Assembly: GCA_965205255.1 (NCBI GenBank)
Contig: OZ242051.1
Coordinates: 930,001 to 994,000, forward strand
Direction of reading: 5' to 3'
Length of the DNA stretch: 64,000 nucleotides
From: G965205255 sp965205255
GTDB taxonomy: Bacteria > Pseudomonadota > Gammaproteobacteria > Pseudomonadales > Endozoicomonadaceae
Both the position numbers and the translations under genes were made by a program. The notes beneath the pieces were generated by a model. The model was not told where the DNA came from and did not search any database. It saw only the letters and a list, made by a program, of their open reading frames with translations. The stretch's first letter is position 1; each line of letters starts with the position of its first letter. Shown one piece after another: positions 1-9,909 of the stretch.

Positions 1-882
1 TCTTTCATGGAAGCCTGGTCTAACCATACGGGAGGAAAGGATTATCCCCAACCGATCCTTGTCGATGATCGTAGGGGCTATCTACTCGAAAATCTTAAAG
101 ACAATGGCAACACAACACCGGGGGTGAAATTCCTTAAAATAGGGAATCTTCTAAAATTAGTTTCCTATATCATTTTCAAAGCGAAAGATTGGAAAATGGC
201 GCAGTTCTATTTTACTGAAGCGGAGTTACAAAAATCTCGACAGGATTTATCTCAAAAAAGCGGAATGTCTCTCTCGATCAATGATACTCTGTGCGCGAGA
301 ATGTTCTCTGCCATAACGCGGCTAGATCCCCGAGAAGCGGAACGATTTCTTGGAATCACAATTGATTTCAGAAGTCGGGGCCATCTACCTGATACACTTC
401 TGGGGAACATAATCACGAGCCTTAATGTTAAAGCCGACCATAAAACATCGCCTGAAGATCTAGCAAAAAAAATCAGGGAACATATCAATCATTACGATGA
501 GAAACACATGGATTATTATTCGAACCTGCGGTTTTTAGAAGAGATTGGAGGAAAAAAGCGTTTAGGCCGATGTTTGTCCAAAGCCATTAATCCCATGGAC
601 GGGTGTATGCTGATTACCAGTTGGAGTAAGTTTGGCGTTTACGACATCGATTTTGGCGGTGAGGCTCCCTTTTATTTTACGGAACATGGGGAGTTTCCTT
701 TTCCATGGCTGCATGGAATTATGGACGGCTTTGGAAATCAAGGACTCATTTTTAACGCGATATTGCCAACCAAGTTAATAGATCAATTGACACAGCCGGA
801 ATCTTTAAAAGAAATACACCAGTTTCGTGATCCTGACGAGCCTCTACCCGAACTGGCGGAAAGTTTGGACTGGATTTACTAA
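1..882 (+). CDS. BAHD-type acyltransferase, 3' part (5' end outside window)
   Basis: The reading frame is open to the first base, so the first ATG at position 7 is not a real start. The visible 293 residues match the BAHD (PF02458) layout. FMEAWSNHTGG matches the stretch just after the missing HxxxD catalytic motif. Then come FTEAELQKSRQDLSQKSG and SINDTLCARMFSAI (the 'S..DAL.A..W' block), then the IDFRSRGHLPDTLLGN block (the 'VN.R.R..P.LP..YFGN' block). The C-terminal signature is ITSWSKFGVYDIDFGGEAP, where the canonical DFGWG reads DFGGE. The family moves acyl groups from acyl-CoA to alcohols or amines and is best known in plants and fungi; bacterial members are uncommon. Substrate unknown. 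A broken barrel gene lies downstream on the opposite strand. Confidence 0.75.
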   Translation, partial: SFMEAWSNHTGGKDYPQPILVDDRRGYLLENLKDNGNTTPGVKFLKIGNLLKLVSYIIFKAKDWKMAQFYFTEAELQKSRQDLSQKSGMSLSINDTLCARMFSAITRLDPREAERFLGITIDFRSRGHLPDTLLGNIITSLNVKADHKTSPEDLAKKIREHINHYDEKHMDYYSNLRFLEEIGGKKRLGRCLSKAINPMDGCMLITSWSKFGVYDIDFGGEAPFYFTEHGEFPFPWLHGIMDGFGNQGLIFNAILPTKLIDQLTQPESLKEIHQFRDPDEPLPELAESLDWIY

Positions 883-901
883 CGTTTCTTTTCCAAAAAA
901 T

Positions 902-1387
902 TTAACCACATTTACACAAGGTGTCCAGCATGACGTTGTATTGAAGTACCACTCCCTGAATGTGTACGCTATAAGTTCCATTAAAGGGGTGTGAACTAGC
1001 GGCGGTCACTTTGGACTTTCCATCGGTATCAAAAGGAACCAAATGAATATAAAACGCTCCAAAAGTTAGTGTTTCCTGAGGATTAAGAATCATATCAACG
1101 CCCGCTCCAATTTCGTAGGTTGCGAGGAGCGTGGTAGATGGGGTCATGCGCTCTTGATTCACAGCTTTGGTCGAGTAGGCCATTCCCCCTTTGATCACGA
1201 GTTCTTCATCATACATATAACGTCCCCAAAACGGTATTCCACAACGTCTTTCAGGTCATTAACCGTTTCCCGGTCACACAATTCCGCTCCCATCAAAATA
1301 AACATCGAACTGCATTCCGTCAGTTCCAGCGTCGGCTCCTTCAGGTCAGAATACGCGATTTGAGTATCACCCAATTCTAACTCAAGC
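902..1387 (-). pseudogene. outer-membrane beta-barrel protein remnant (FadL-like), frameshifted
   Basis: Two overlapping minus-strand frames give one continuous barrel-like sequence if a single frameshift is allowed near 1210-1217. The upstream frame ends VVEYRFGDV and the other continues YMYDEELVIKGGMAYST. Alternating hydrophobic strands (LVIKGGMAYST, IGAGVDMIL, TLTFGAFYIHLVPF, YSVHIQGVVLQYNVML) resemble the last strands of OmpP1/FadL-type transporters. No signal peptide or N-terminal half is present: the remnant is cut where the dehydrogenase gene begins on the other strand. The FadL assignment rests on pattern only; another porin family is possible. Confidence 0.35.
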
Positions 1388-1409
1388 AATGTACTTGAGG
1401 AAACTAGAA

Positions 1410-2144
1410 ATGCATAAACAGAAGAAAAAAGCAGCAATCATTACCGGAGCAAGTAGTGGAATTGGATATGGTATTGCCAAGTATCTACTAAAGCAACAGT
1501 ACCGTGTGATCATGATAGCGCAAAACCAAAGGAGGTTACTCCATGCATGTGAAACACTTACTCAAGTCACAAATTCCAATAATATTATACCTTTACCCGT
1601 GGATATTACTGATAATCATAGTGTTGCGAACACGCTTAGCAGGCTTACTGAAAGAAGTAATGGCATTAATATCTTGGTTAATAGCGCAGGTTATGTCAAA
1701 CGTGGTACTTCAGAGTTAGAACATGAGGATTTTGCTAGGATGCTCGCAACAAATTTGGAGGGTGTTTTTAATGTTACGAGCATGATTATTTCTGGAATGA
1801 AAGAGAGAAATTATGGTCATATCTTCAATATCTCCTCATATTCTGGAATAGTCTCCAGAAGTTGCCTTGGTGGTTATGCCGCCTCAAAATTTGGGCTTAT
1901 GGGGTATAATGAGTCTCTACACAAAGAGCTTGCACCTTATGGCATCAAAGTTACTGCAATATGTCCAAATCTGGTAGACACGCCAATGACAAAAGATGTT
2001 ACATCGGTTCAAAATAGTGACCTTATTCCTGTTGAAGACGTTGTCAATACAGTCGACTATTTACTTAATTTATCACCGAATGCTATGATCAGAGAGATAA
2101 TTTTACAATGTCGTGCAAAACTACTTAATGAAGCAGATCGTTAA
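1410..2144 (+). CDS. short-chain dehydrogenase/reductase (SDR)
   Basis: A classical SDR of about 244 residues. The Rossmann nucleotide-binding motif TGASSGIG lies near the N-terminus, followed by NSAGYV (the NNAG equivalent), the catalytic Ser in FNISSYSG and YAASK holding the catalytic Tyr and Lys. The family uses NAD(P)H to reduce or oxidise carbonyl/hydroxyl groups; FabG-type 3-oxoacyl reductases and many catabolic enzymes share this layout, so the substrate cannot be read from the sequence. I chose ATG 1410 over ATG 1389 because GAGG at 1397-1400 is well spaced for it and the fold starts just after. The stop lies 4 bases before an IS6-family element, so any downstream operon partner has been displaced. 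Confidence 0.8.
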   Translation: MHKQKKKAAIITGASSGIGYGIAKYLLKQQYRVIMIAQNQRRLLHACETLTQVTNSNNIIPLPVDITDNHSVANTLSRLTERSNGINILVNSAGYVKRGTSELEHEDFARMLATNLEGVFNVTSMIISGMKERNYGHIFNISSYSGIVSRSCLGGYAASKFGLMGYNESLHKELAPYGIKVTAICPNLVDTPMTKDVTSVQNSDLIPVEDVVNTVDYLLNLSPNAMIREIILQCRAKLLNEADR

Positions 2145-2148
2145 TATC

Positions 2149-2954
2149 GGTTCTGTTGCAAAATAAGACTTATCTTCTAGATAATGCACTCATTATTAAT
2201 GCAACTTGTGAAGTATACCATGCCAGCTATCACACTAAAGGACGTCATTTTTTAAAATAACTTATTCTGATGACTGTTCGCTGATAGCCTGAGCTATCGT
2301 GATATTGAAGAGCTGATGGCACAGAGAGGTCTTTCTGTAGATCACACCACCATTCATCGATATGTTGTGAAGTATGCTCCTCAGCTGGAAGCTAACTTCC
2401 GTAGGAAAAAGAAAGCCACAGGCGACTTTTGGCGTATGGATGAAACCTATATCAAAATCAAGGGTGACTAGAACTACCTGTACTGTGTTGTCGACAAGTA
2501 GAAAACCATTGATTTTATGTTTTCCAAACATAGGGATGAGCCTGCAATCAGAGCTTTTCTGAATAAAGCCATTGGGCACAATGGCCTTCCTAAAAAGGTG
2601 GTGATTGATAAAATCGGGGCTAATCTGGCAACACTGAAATCGGTTATTCTTACCTTGTTTTTAATGGGATGATTCTTTCTGATGGTCGATATTTTACAGG
2701 TAAAATATTTGAAGAATATTGTTGAACAGAATCACTGGTCTATTAAGAGAAAGATGCGGCAGGCGCTGGGGTTTAAATCCGTGGAAGGAGCACCTGCCAC
2801 TATTGCCGGAAATGAGTGCTGGCGAATGCTGAAAAAAGTGCAGCATTCTGATGGAAGTGATCGCCCTGCCATTGAGCAGTTTTATGCACTGGCAGGATAA
2901 TTGCGTCTGAAGGAGGGAAGCTGTTCAGCTTGTGGTCGAGTTTGCAACAGAACC
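2149..2954 (+). mobile_element. IS6-family element, copy 1 (dead)
   Basis: The ends GGTTCTGTTGCAAA at 2149 and its inverse TTTGCAACAGAACC ending at 2954 are close to the IS26/IS6 terminal repeats, and the 806-bp length fits the family. Between them is one degraded transposase read left to right: YRDIEELMAQRGLSVDHTTIHR (helix-turn-helix), MDETYIKIKG (first catalytic Asp), VVIDKIGANL (second Asp), NIVEQNH (Glu). It is interrupted by several stops, including TAG at GD*NYLY (about 2469) and TAG after VVDK. No target duplication is visible (TTAATATC against AAATATTC), as expected after IS6-type recombination. Confidence 0.85.
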
Positions 2955-3039
2955 AAATATTCTGCCTGGCGTATCCACAAACGAGATTATATGGAGTACC
3001 ACCTGTATAAATATGAGTAATTACTAAAATCTATCATCA

Positions 3040-3434
3040 ACCTGAGTTCGACATAAAAAAACTTCAAAAAACATAGGTTTTCATAGATGGTACGGCTTTT
3101 GACAACAGTGCAAAATATGAAAATCACTATGCTTACTCGTGTTTTGTGTGATGTTGATGGCTTTTGCCAGAGCGTTGAACCAGAATTTAACCAGTTTTCA
3201 CTGGAGTCTGAATGCAAAAAACGCATAATTTCCCGCCAGTTAACCTTGAGCGAAGTAATGACTATTGTTATTTTGTTTCACCTTTGCGGCTATCGTTTCT
3301 TCAAGCATGGTAGTGTCAATATCAATAAATTCTGGCGTAAAAAAGCACTAAATAAACTACTACCTTTATTTTTTTGTGGTTCCATACGTACAGACAATAT
3401 TTTTCTGCTGTTCTACTTTTGCTCTTATTCTTAA
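3040..3434 (+). pseudogene. IS982-family transposase, N-terminal remnant
   Basis: From ATG 3129 the frame gives CDVDGFCQSVEPEFNQ, RQLTLSEVMTIVILFH and CGYRFFKHGS, the N-terminal signature of IS982-family transposases (D.D.FC..FEP.W....L, LSEIMTI.I.FH.SGYR.FKHYY). After about 70 residues the similarity fades and the frame stops at 3434, so the DDE catalytic core is gone. The left border (around 3040, GTTCGACATAAA) resembles an IS982 end. It lies directly before RHS protein 1 and could now supply that gene's upstream region. A second remnant of the same family is at about 59925-60358. Confidence 0.6.
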
Positions 3435-3457
3435 AAAATAATTGAACAGGTTGAACT

Positions 3458-6400
3458 GTGCGGGAAAAATTATCTAACATTTGTAATAATCTTTTTTTGT
3501 TTTATAAAAAAATTCTCATGGCTCTGGCGGTAGTACCTGCTTTTATCCTGCCTTTTGAGCAATTGGTGCCCTGTGCACAGGCTACCACAACTGTTCATGT
3601 TTTGCACAAATATGCAAATGCCGTGAATCATATGGCATCAGCTTCTGAGTCAACTGTTCGGCATACATGGCAAAATTTCAGGTTGCCCAAACCGTCTGAA
3701 TCTCAAATATCGCCATTAACACATTTACCTGTTCTGGCCGATGGCTCAACAGCTATGCCATCAAATGCCACTAACTTTCATGATGCGGCCAATGCATCCG
3801 TGGACCCAAGAACGGGTGTAGCCTCGTTTGGTTTTACTGTTGCCAGTGCGTTGTACAACCTAGGTCAAAGTAGGCGGGAATTAACGCTTTCGTATGCGGG
3901 AGGTACATCAGCACGGGGTCCGGATACTTTAGGACTAGGACCACATTGGTCGTTTAATGTTGGAATGGAAACACCGTCGACGTCAGAAGTTTTAGGTCAT
4001 AAAACCACAGATATAACAACCGGTGATGGTCATAGCTTTACCATGGTAAATGACCGTGATACAGAGGGAAATTCTTATTGGCATCCCCTGCGTCATAAGT
4101 TAGGAGATGTTACCATTACCGGCGAGCCGGGCGACTGGACAATAGCGACTGCAACGGGCACTCGAGAACATTTGCAATACGGTTATGAGGACTGGGAAGA
4201 AGACAGAGGCGGTCAGCGGGTATGGTTTTATTATGACCGGCATGGTCCTCAGGATACCACTCGGCGTTTACTCTATATGTGTGCCCACCCGTTAACACAG
4301 GCACAGGTTAACAGTGCTGTTAATCAGTGTCAGGATAATGGTGTGTGGGTAACCTATAGTGGCGATGATGTAACGGTACACGGAAAACAAAATATTGTTT
4401 TGCATATGAGTGACCTTGCCGGTGAGCCGATAGTGCAGTCTATAGATATTCCTTCTCTATCGACAGATGAAGCAGAAAATGCTGAACCGGATACCATCAG
4501 CTTAAGTTATGATGGGGAGGGTGGTCGTCCTTGGCTACTAAAAACGGTAACACAGCCTTCTGGTGAAACCACCACCTTTATGTATAACGATGAGTCAGAT
4601 CATGATACGTTACAGCCTCAGGGGTTACCTGCAGGTTTTAACAAAGCCCGCATGCCGGTAGTCACTGAACAAATAACAACACCGGCGCCTGAAAATAAGA
4701 AAATGATTCCGGTTCGTCGAGTATGGTATCAGTACAGTGGTAGCCCGACAGATCAGCATAATTATATGGGGTATCTAAGCGGAGTCAGTAACGAGCCGGG
4801 TAAAGATAATCTGTTTGATCGTGCAGATGATTACACTTACACCGTTTCCAGTGACAATGGATTAACAAAAAGGACAACGACTTATAATAAATACCATTTG
4901 CCGCTATCAGTAACACAAACAGATGATTTACGACACAGTTTAATCGCTAAAAATGAAACACACTATTTGCCATGGAAAGGAACCACGTTTGCGCAATTGC
5001 AACCGACCTATTCGCTACCTCAAGAAACGACAAAGACTCTTTATTCGACAACAAGTCAGGGCAATGACAGTGCTGTAGCTCCTGCAAAAGTATTGCAGCA
5101 GCGCAAATATGATAAAAATGGTCAGGTGATCTGGAAAGAGGATGCTTATGGAAGACAGACCTTTATTCGGTATTGTCCGCCACAGGGAGATAATCATTGC
5201 CCGAAAATGGATCCGCACTGGCCACAGGTAACATTGCCGGAAAAGCTGGTGCAGTTACCTGCCACCGAGACCCCGCAGGGTAGTGTGCCGTTTGAACGTT
5301 TTATCAGTACGGATGATACGACACCCGCAGAAGAGGTAGAGTTTAATTACCGGCTTATTCCGGTCGCAGGTATATATAAATCGCGTGTTCAGCAGTATCA
5401 GCAGTTATTACAACATCAGTGGCAGCAGGTGAAAGAGAAAAGACAAAACAACCGAGAACCGACTCAGTCTGATTTATTTAGTCGAGAACGTTTTATTAAT
5501 GATGTAGGGTTGGATACATCGCCTCTTGCAGGTAACTGGCAGGTGAGTACTAAAACAACGGGTACTTTGCCTCGGACTTCAGTAGAAAACTTACAATCTG
5601 GTCAGCCGTTACCCGAATTATCAGAAAATCAGATAACCACAACGACAGATTATCAATACAACCCTGATCAGAAAAGTCCGGTTTACGGGCAGCTTACCCG
5701 TTTGACGGTAACTCGGTATCCGCTGCAAAAACCATTTGTCAGTGGCAGCTTAATACAAGAGACAGGCGGTGTCTCGGAGAAAATGACGTTCAGTATTACT
5801 CATGTTATTGATGCGGACAATCATACTCGTACTACCGATGTTGAGGTGGTACCTGAACAGGCGCCGGCTGATATAAAAGAGGTGGCACAGCAGTTAAGGG
5901 CAGAGTCGGGTGATGACGGGGGGTTGTCGTTAGGAAAATCTGTATATTCACTGACCACCGGTGTAAAAATTTCCGATGATGATACATTAAAAACATTACA
6001 CAGAGCCTGGAGTTATGACATCTGGAACAGGCCGGTAAAGGAAGTGATTACACCGGTTACAGGTGGTCATTCTGAAAGCATTAAATGGACTTTTATTTCT
6101 ACCCGTAAGGAGTTGTCTGCGGTTAAAACATTACCTGGCGGTTCACAACAAAAAACAGTTTATGGAGGCAGTGGTAAAGCTCAAAAGGTGATATCGACCT
6201 GGCATCGTTACAAAAATCAGGCAATGCTTCCGATGGCGGGTAAAGCGGGCTGGATAGAAGACAGCAGCTCAACGTATACCATAACCGGTAAGCTAGCCAG
6301 TGAAACACAATATCATGCTGCAGACAATAATGGCAAAACCCTTTCGCTGACCACAACCTATGGCTATGACACACTTAACCGGCTGGTGTGGGAGCGTTCT

Positions 6401-9400
6401 CCGGATGGCACCGTTAGCGTAAGGGTGCGTAATGATCCGCAAATGTTGTTAATAAGTTACAGTGTCGGTACTGATACAGCTGATAAGAGCGAAAAGCTGA
6501 GTCCGATACTCAATGTTGTTCAATCCAATACACTGGGCAAACCGGTGGCAAACTACCAGTTTGCGTTAGCATCTGATGCGCAGGTTAACGGAAAGGCAAT
6601 CTATACCGGTGAGCTGAAAAAGAAGCTGGTTTCACTCGAAGGGAAGTTGCAGCCGGCTGACAGTTTAACCCCCCTGCAAAGTTATGGATTACTTTCGTTA
6701 CCCGGCAATAATGGGTTGCTTGCCTTTGTGAATGATGCGATTGCTGCCAAGGCTTGGTTGTCAACAATGACAATACAGTATGACGGACAGGGCAGGCGCA
6801 TTGAGCAGACACAACCCAATGGTGCACAAACACACTGGACGTGGCAACAGGGAAATATGGTGGCAACGATTGCGCCAGATGGCAGTCTCATTCACGACAG
6901 TTTTAATGTAGCGGGTAATAAAGTATCTCGTTGTGTTCAGCCTGCCGACCAAAGTACCTGCCATGTGCTAGGTAAGCGTGGTTATGATGACGAAGGTAAC
7001 CTTGCCTGGCAGGCTGATGAGTATGGTAATAGAGATAGATACACCTATGATGCTGACGGTCGTCTGTTGAGCATGGTCACACCTGCTACAAAAACTAATA
7101 AGTCTCATGTATTTACATATACCTATAACAGTTTTGCAAAAACTAGCGATGCAGTAGATGGTATTGTTTATGCCACGTATAGCTATGATCCCGCAACTTG
7201 GGCGTTAACTGATGAAGAAGATACAATCGGTCACCTGCATTACGATTATGATGAAAACACAGGGCGGTTGATTAAAATTACCCGCACGGCTCCCCAAAAG
7301 CTTAAATCACCTACAGGTATCCGTTATCCGAGCGGTATAGAGTCAATGACTTATGATCGTTATGGTGAGCCTATGTCTGTTACTGATTTAGCCGGAGACA
7401 GATACACAGCAATACATGACAGATACGGCAGGGTATTGCAGGCACAAGTGACTTTGCCGGGGCAGACAAAGGCTGTGCTGCTGGCCTCAGATACTTACGA
7501 TCCATTCTTTGGTCGTTTAACCGCGGTGATTAATGGCGCAGGTACTGCCAGAGAATTTGTTTATGATGATTTTGGGCATCTGGCCAGTACCATAGATAAA
7601 GAAGGCAATAAGGTGTTGCAGCAGTTAAGTTATACCTATGATCTGCAAAGTCACAACATTTTAACTTTCACCCGTTGGGAGAAGGGCAATAGCGCCACTC
7701 AGACTTACAGTTACGATAAAAACACTAATAATCTGACCGCAATGACGTGTAGTGTGACAGGTAGATCAGGTGTTGCCAGTATTTTATGCCCAAGAGATAC
7801 AGATTTGTCGGGAAGCACTCTGACAGTACCGCCGATCATTAAAGCACAACACTATACGTTTGATGACTGGAATAATATCCGAACGGTATCTGAGCAGTTA
7901 ATGACATCCGGTGGAAAATCTGTGACTAAAACAACAGATTATAGTTATGACATGCGCACTAATGACAGTTATGACCCGCACCGGATGACGGCCTTTAACA
8001 CTCGCTGGTCAGCCAGTGTTTCCCATTTTAGCACCGCACCAAAAACACTAACTTATGACGGTTTGGGCAGAATTGTCAAAGATGCTGATGGTAATATTTT
8101 GCACTACAACGCCAGAGGGTTTGAAGATGGTTTTACCCGCAAACAAACAGGGGAACATACAGTCTGGTTTTATGACAGTGCAGGTCATCAGGTTTCAGAG
8201 CAGATGTTTAACAGCAAAGGAGCAGCTATACAGGCACCTTTGTATATGGTGTATCAAGGAAATATGATTGCTGAACAGGTGCAAAATGATGCTCAAGGTA
8301 AAACGCATACTAGCGCTGAGCTGGCGACAATTGCACATGTTGAGGATGGCAAAATTACCCGCTGGTATCTGCATGATTATAAAGGTGATGTGATTGCCTC
8401 ACTAGATGCAACAGGTCAGAAAGTTAGTGACCATGTCTATAGTCCCTATGGCATGAATGACGACCTATTAAAGAATAACAAACAGGCTTTGGCACAGGCA
8501 GTACAGGCAGTACAGGTGCCGTGGTGGAAAAATCACCAGCCGGGATTTGATGGTCAGATGACTGACTTTGCTACAGGCTATCAGTTTTTAGGTGGTGGTT
8601 ATCGCGCTTATAATCCGGTCTACAGACACTTTATGAGTCGTGATAGTTATAGCCCGTTTAAAAAGATGGATGGTTACGGGTTTGGTGGTAATAATCCGGT
8701 AATGAATACTGACCCTACAGGTCATATGCCTAAATGGGCAGGTTATGCTTTTGGTGCTTTAAGTATGGTGATGGCCGTCGCTTCAGCTGTTTTACTGCCT
8801 GTGGCATCAGTGGTTACTACCGCAGTTTCAACGGTATTGGGTGTAGCTAATCTTGGCGTTTTCGCAGGTAATGTTGGAACTGTTCTCGGTATTAGCTCTA
8901 CTGCTATAGGATTGGCAAGCGGGTCACTTCAGATATCAGCTACAGCCAGACCGGGAAATAAAGCCCTTGCAATTGCCAGTGATGCCTTTGGTATCGCTAA
9001 CGGGGTATCTGCATTTGCTATGGGTGCCGCATCTGCAATTCCAGCCGCAAAAGTGATTACAGGGCTGGGGGCTATTACAGGGTCAATGATTATTACTTCA
9101 GGTGCAGGATCAATGTTATCTGGTGTAACCCAAGCTGCCTCTTCCTCACTGGATGTATCAATGGCTACAAATTCAGTTATTGCTCAAAATAGCCAGGTAG
9201 CCAAAGCCGCTAATATTTTAGGCTATATGTCAATGGCTTTTATGTCGGTATCAATTGTGGGTAGTGTGGGTGGTTATGTTGCCTCAACAATGGACGCCTA
9301 TCACGCAGGTTCGGCGGCAGGAAAGGCTAACAGCGGTAATGTAGCGGCGAGATTTCTGGCCGCTTACACAACGAATCTGAATGAAGATTCTTCTAAGCTT

Positions 9401-9877
9401 CTTGCAAATGACCGATTTTCGATTGTCAGAAAAACGCTGGCTGTGCGTACACAAACACCGGAAGCACTAGCGATTTTGGCTGGCGATTCAGATCTACGAG
9501 TCAGGCTACTGACTGCTGAAAATACTGAAACAAATACGGATATTTTGAATCAACTCTCTACCGATTCTGAAGTATCTATCAGAAACAAAGTGGTATCAAA
9601 CCAGTATACAAGTCTGGAAACACTGAGGAGCATGGCACAAAATGATAAAACCTCAGTGATCAGAAATAGTGCTGAAGCTAGGCTGAATGCTTTGCAAAAT
9701 TCCCAAGGCATGGCGCAAGAGAGGGAGATGGTAGCGGGTGATAATAACCGAAATTCAGTAAATTATTTGGAAAGTAGAATAGTTCAACAACTGTTAAGAA
9801 GGGGTAGACTCAGCGGGGCACTCAGGCAGAGAGTAAGCTTGATCATTGCAAGGTTTACTAGTGCAGAAAATCAGTAA
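3458..9877 (+). CDS. RHS/YD-repeat secreted protein 1 with LRV-like C-terminal repeats
   Basis: A 2139-residue protein. The N-terminus has basic residues then a hydrophobic run (ILMALAVVPAFILPFEQL) and ends near CAQA, a likely Sec signal. Next is a beta-rich region with VDPRTGVASFGF and LGLGPHWSFNVG, then many YD repeats (YDTLNRLVWERSPDGT, YTYDADGRLLSM, YDDFGHLAST). The RHS core closes at about residue 1750 with NPVYRHFMSRDSYSPF and GGNNPVMNTDPTGH. A Gly/Ala-rich hydrophobic stretch of roughly 150-200 residues follows. The tail (about 1978-2080) has repeats such as LAILAGDSDLRVRLLTAEN and LSTDSEVSIRNKVVSNQ, like leucine-rich-variant (LRV) helical repeats. RHS shells normally carry a toxic or effector tip; here the tip resembles a binding scaffold, with no catalytic motif that I recognise. 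No immunity-like gene follows: an IS6 copy begins 33 bases after the stop. Confidence 0.8.
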   Translation: MREKLSNICNNLFLFYKKILMALAVVPAFILPFEQLVPCAQATTTVHVLHKYANAVNHMASASESTVRHTWQNFRLPKPSESQISPLTHLPVLADGSTAMPSNATNFHDAANASVDPRTGVASFGFTVASALYNLGQSRRELTLSYAGGTSARGPDTLGLGPHWSFNVGMETPSTSEVLGHKTTDITTGDGHSFTMVNDRDTEGNSYWHPLRHKLGDVTITGEPGDWTIATATGTREHLQYGYEDWEEDRGGQRVWFYYDRHGPQDTTRRLLYMCAHPLTQAQVNSAVNQCQDNGVWVTYSGDDVTVHGKQNIVLHMSDLAGEPIVQSIDIPSLSTDEAENAEPDTISLSYDGEGGRPWLLKTVTQPSGETTTFMYNDESDHDTLQPQGLPAGFNKARMPVVTEQITTPAPENKKMIPVRRVWYQYSGSPTDQHNYMGYLSGVSNEPGKDNLFDRADDYTYTVSSDNGLTKRTTTYNKYHLPLSVTQTDDLRHSLIAKNETHYLPWKGTTFAQLQPTYSLPQETTKTLYSTTSQGNDSAVAPAKVLQQRKYDKNGQVIWKEDAYGRQTFIRYCPPQGDNHCPKMDPHWPQVTLPEKLVQLPATETPQGSVPFERFISTDDTTPAEEVEFNYRLIPVAGIYKSRVQQYQQLLQHQWQQVKEKRQNNREPTQSDLFSRERFINDVGLDTSPLAGNWQVSTKTTGTLPRTSVENLQSGQPLPELSENQITTTTDYQYNPDQKSPVYGQLTRLTVTRYPLQKPFVSGSLIQETGGVSEKMTFSITHVIDADNHTRTTDVEVVPEQAPADIKEVAQQLRAESGDDGGLSLGKSVYSLTTGVKISDDDTLKTLHRAWSYDIWNRPVKEVITPVTGGHSESIKWTFISTRKELSAVKTLPGGSQQKTVYGGSGKAQKVISTWHRYKNQAMLPMAGKAGWIEDSSSTYTITGKLASETQYHAADNNGKTLSLTTTYGYDTLNRLVWERSPDGTVSVRVRNDPQMLLISYSVGTDTADKSEKLSPILNVVQSNTLGKPVANYQFALASDAQVNGKAIYTGELKKKLVSLEGKLQPADSLTPLQSYGLLSLPGNNGLLAFVNDAIAAKAWLSTMTIQYDGQGRRIEQTQPNGAQTHWTWQQGNMVATIAPDGSLIHDSFNVAGNKVSRCVQPADQSTCHVLGKRGYDDEGNLAWQADEYGNRDRYTYDADGRLLSMVTPATKTNKSHVFTYTYNSFAKTSDAVDGIVYATYSYDPATWALTDEEDTIGHLHYDYDENTGRLIKITRTAPQKLKSPTGIRYPSGIESMTYDRYGEPMSVTDLAGDRYTAIHDRYGRVLQAQVTLPGQTKAVLLASDTYDPFFGRLTAVINGAGTAREFVYDDFGHLASTIDKEGNKVLQQLSYTYDLQSHNILTFTRWEKGNSATQTYSYDKNTNNLTAMTCSVTGRSGVASILCPRDTDLSGSTLTVPPIIKAQHYTFDDWNNIRTVSEQLMTSGGKSVTKTTDYSYDMRTNDSYDPHRMTAFNTRWSASVSHFSTAPKTLTYDGLGRIVKDADGNILHYNARGFEDGFTRKQTGEHTVWFYDSAGHQVSEQMFNSKGAAIQAPLYMVYQGNMIAEQVQNDAQGKTHTSAELATIAHVEDGKITRWYLHDYKGDVIASLDATGQKVSDHVYSPYGMNDDLLKNNKQALAQAVQAVQVPWWKNHQPGFDGQMTDFATGYQFLGGGYRAYNPVYRHFMSRDSYSPFKKMDGYGFGGNNPVMNTDPTGHMPKWAGYAFGALSMVMAVASAVLLPVASVVTTAVSTVLGVANLGVFAGNVGTVLGISSTAIGLASGSLQISATARPGNKALAIASDAFGIANGVSAFAMGAASAIPAAKVITGLGAITGSMIITSGAGSMLSGVTQAASSSLDVSMATNSVIAQNSQVAKAANILGYMSMAFMSVSIVGSVGGYVASTMDAYHAGSAAGKANSGNVAARFLAAYTTNLNEDSSKLLANDRFSIVRKTLAVRTQTPEALAILAGDSDLRVRLLTAENTETNTDILNQLSTDSEVSIRNKVVSNQYTSLETLRSMAQNDKTSVIRNSAEARLNALQNSQGMAQEREMVAGDNNRNSVNYLESRIVQQLLRRGRLSGALRQRVSLIIARFTSAENQ

Positions 9878-9909
9878 AGAAAAGGTTTTTTTGTAGTGGT
9901 ATGTTGGGT

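Noticed and set aside
3087..3434. A small upstream gene encoding an RHS partner or chaperone
   Set aside because: The sequence matches the IS982 transposase N-terminus and a second remnant of the same family exists near 60 kb.
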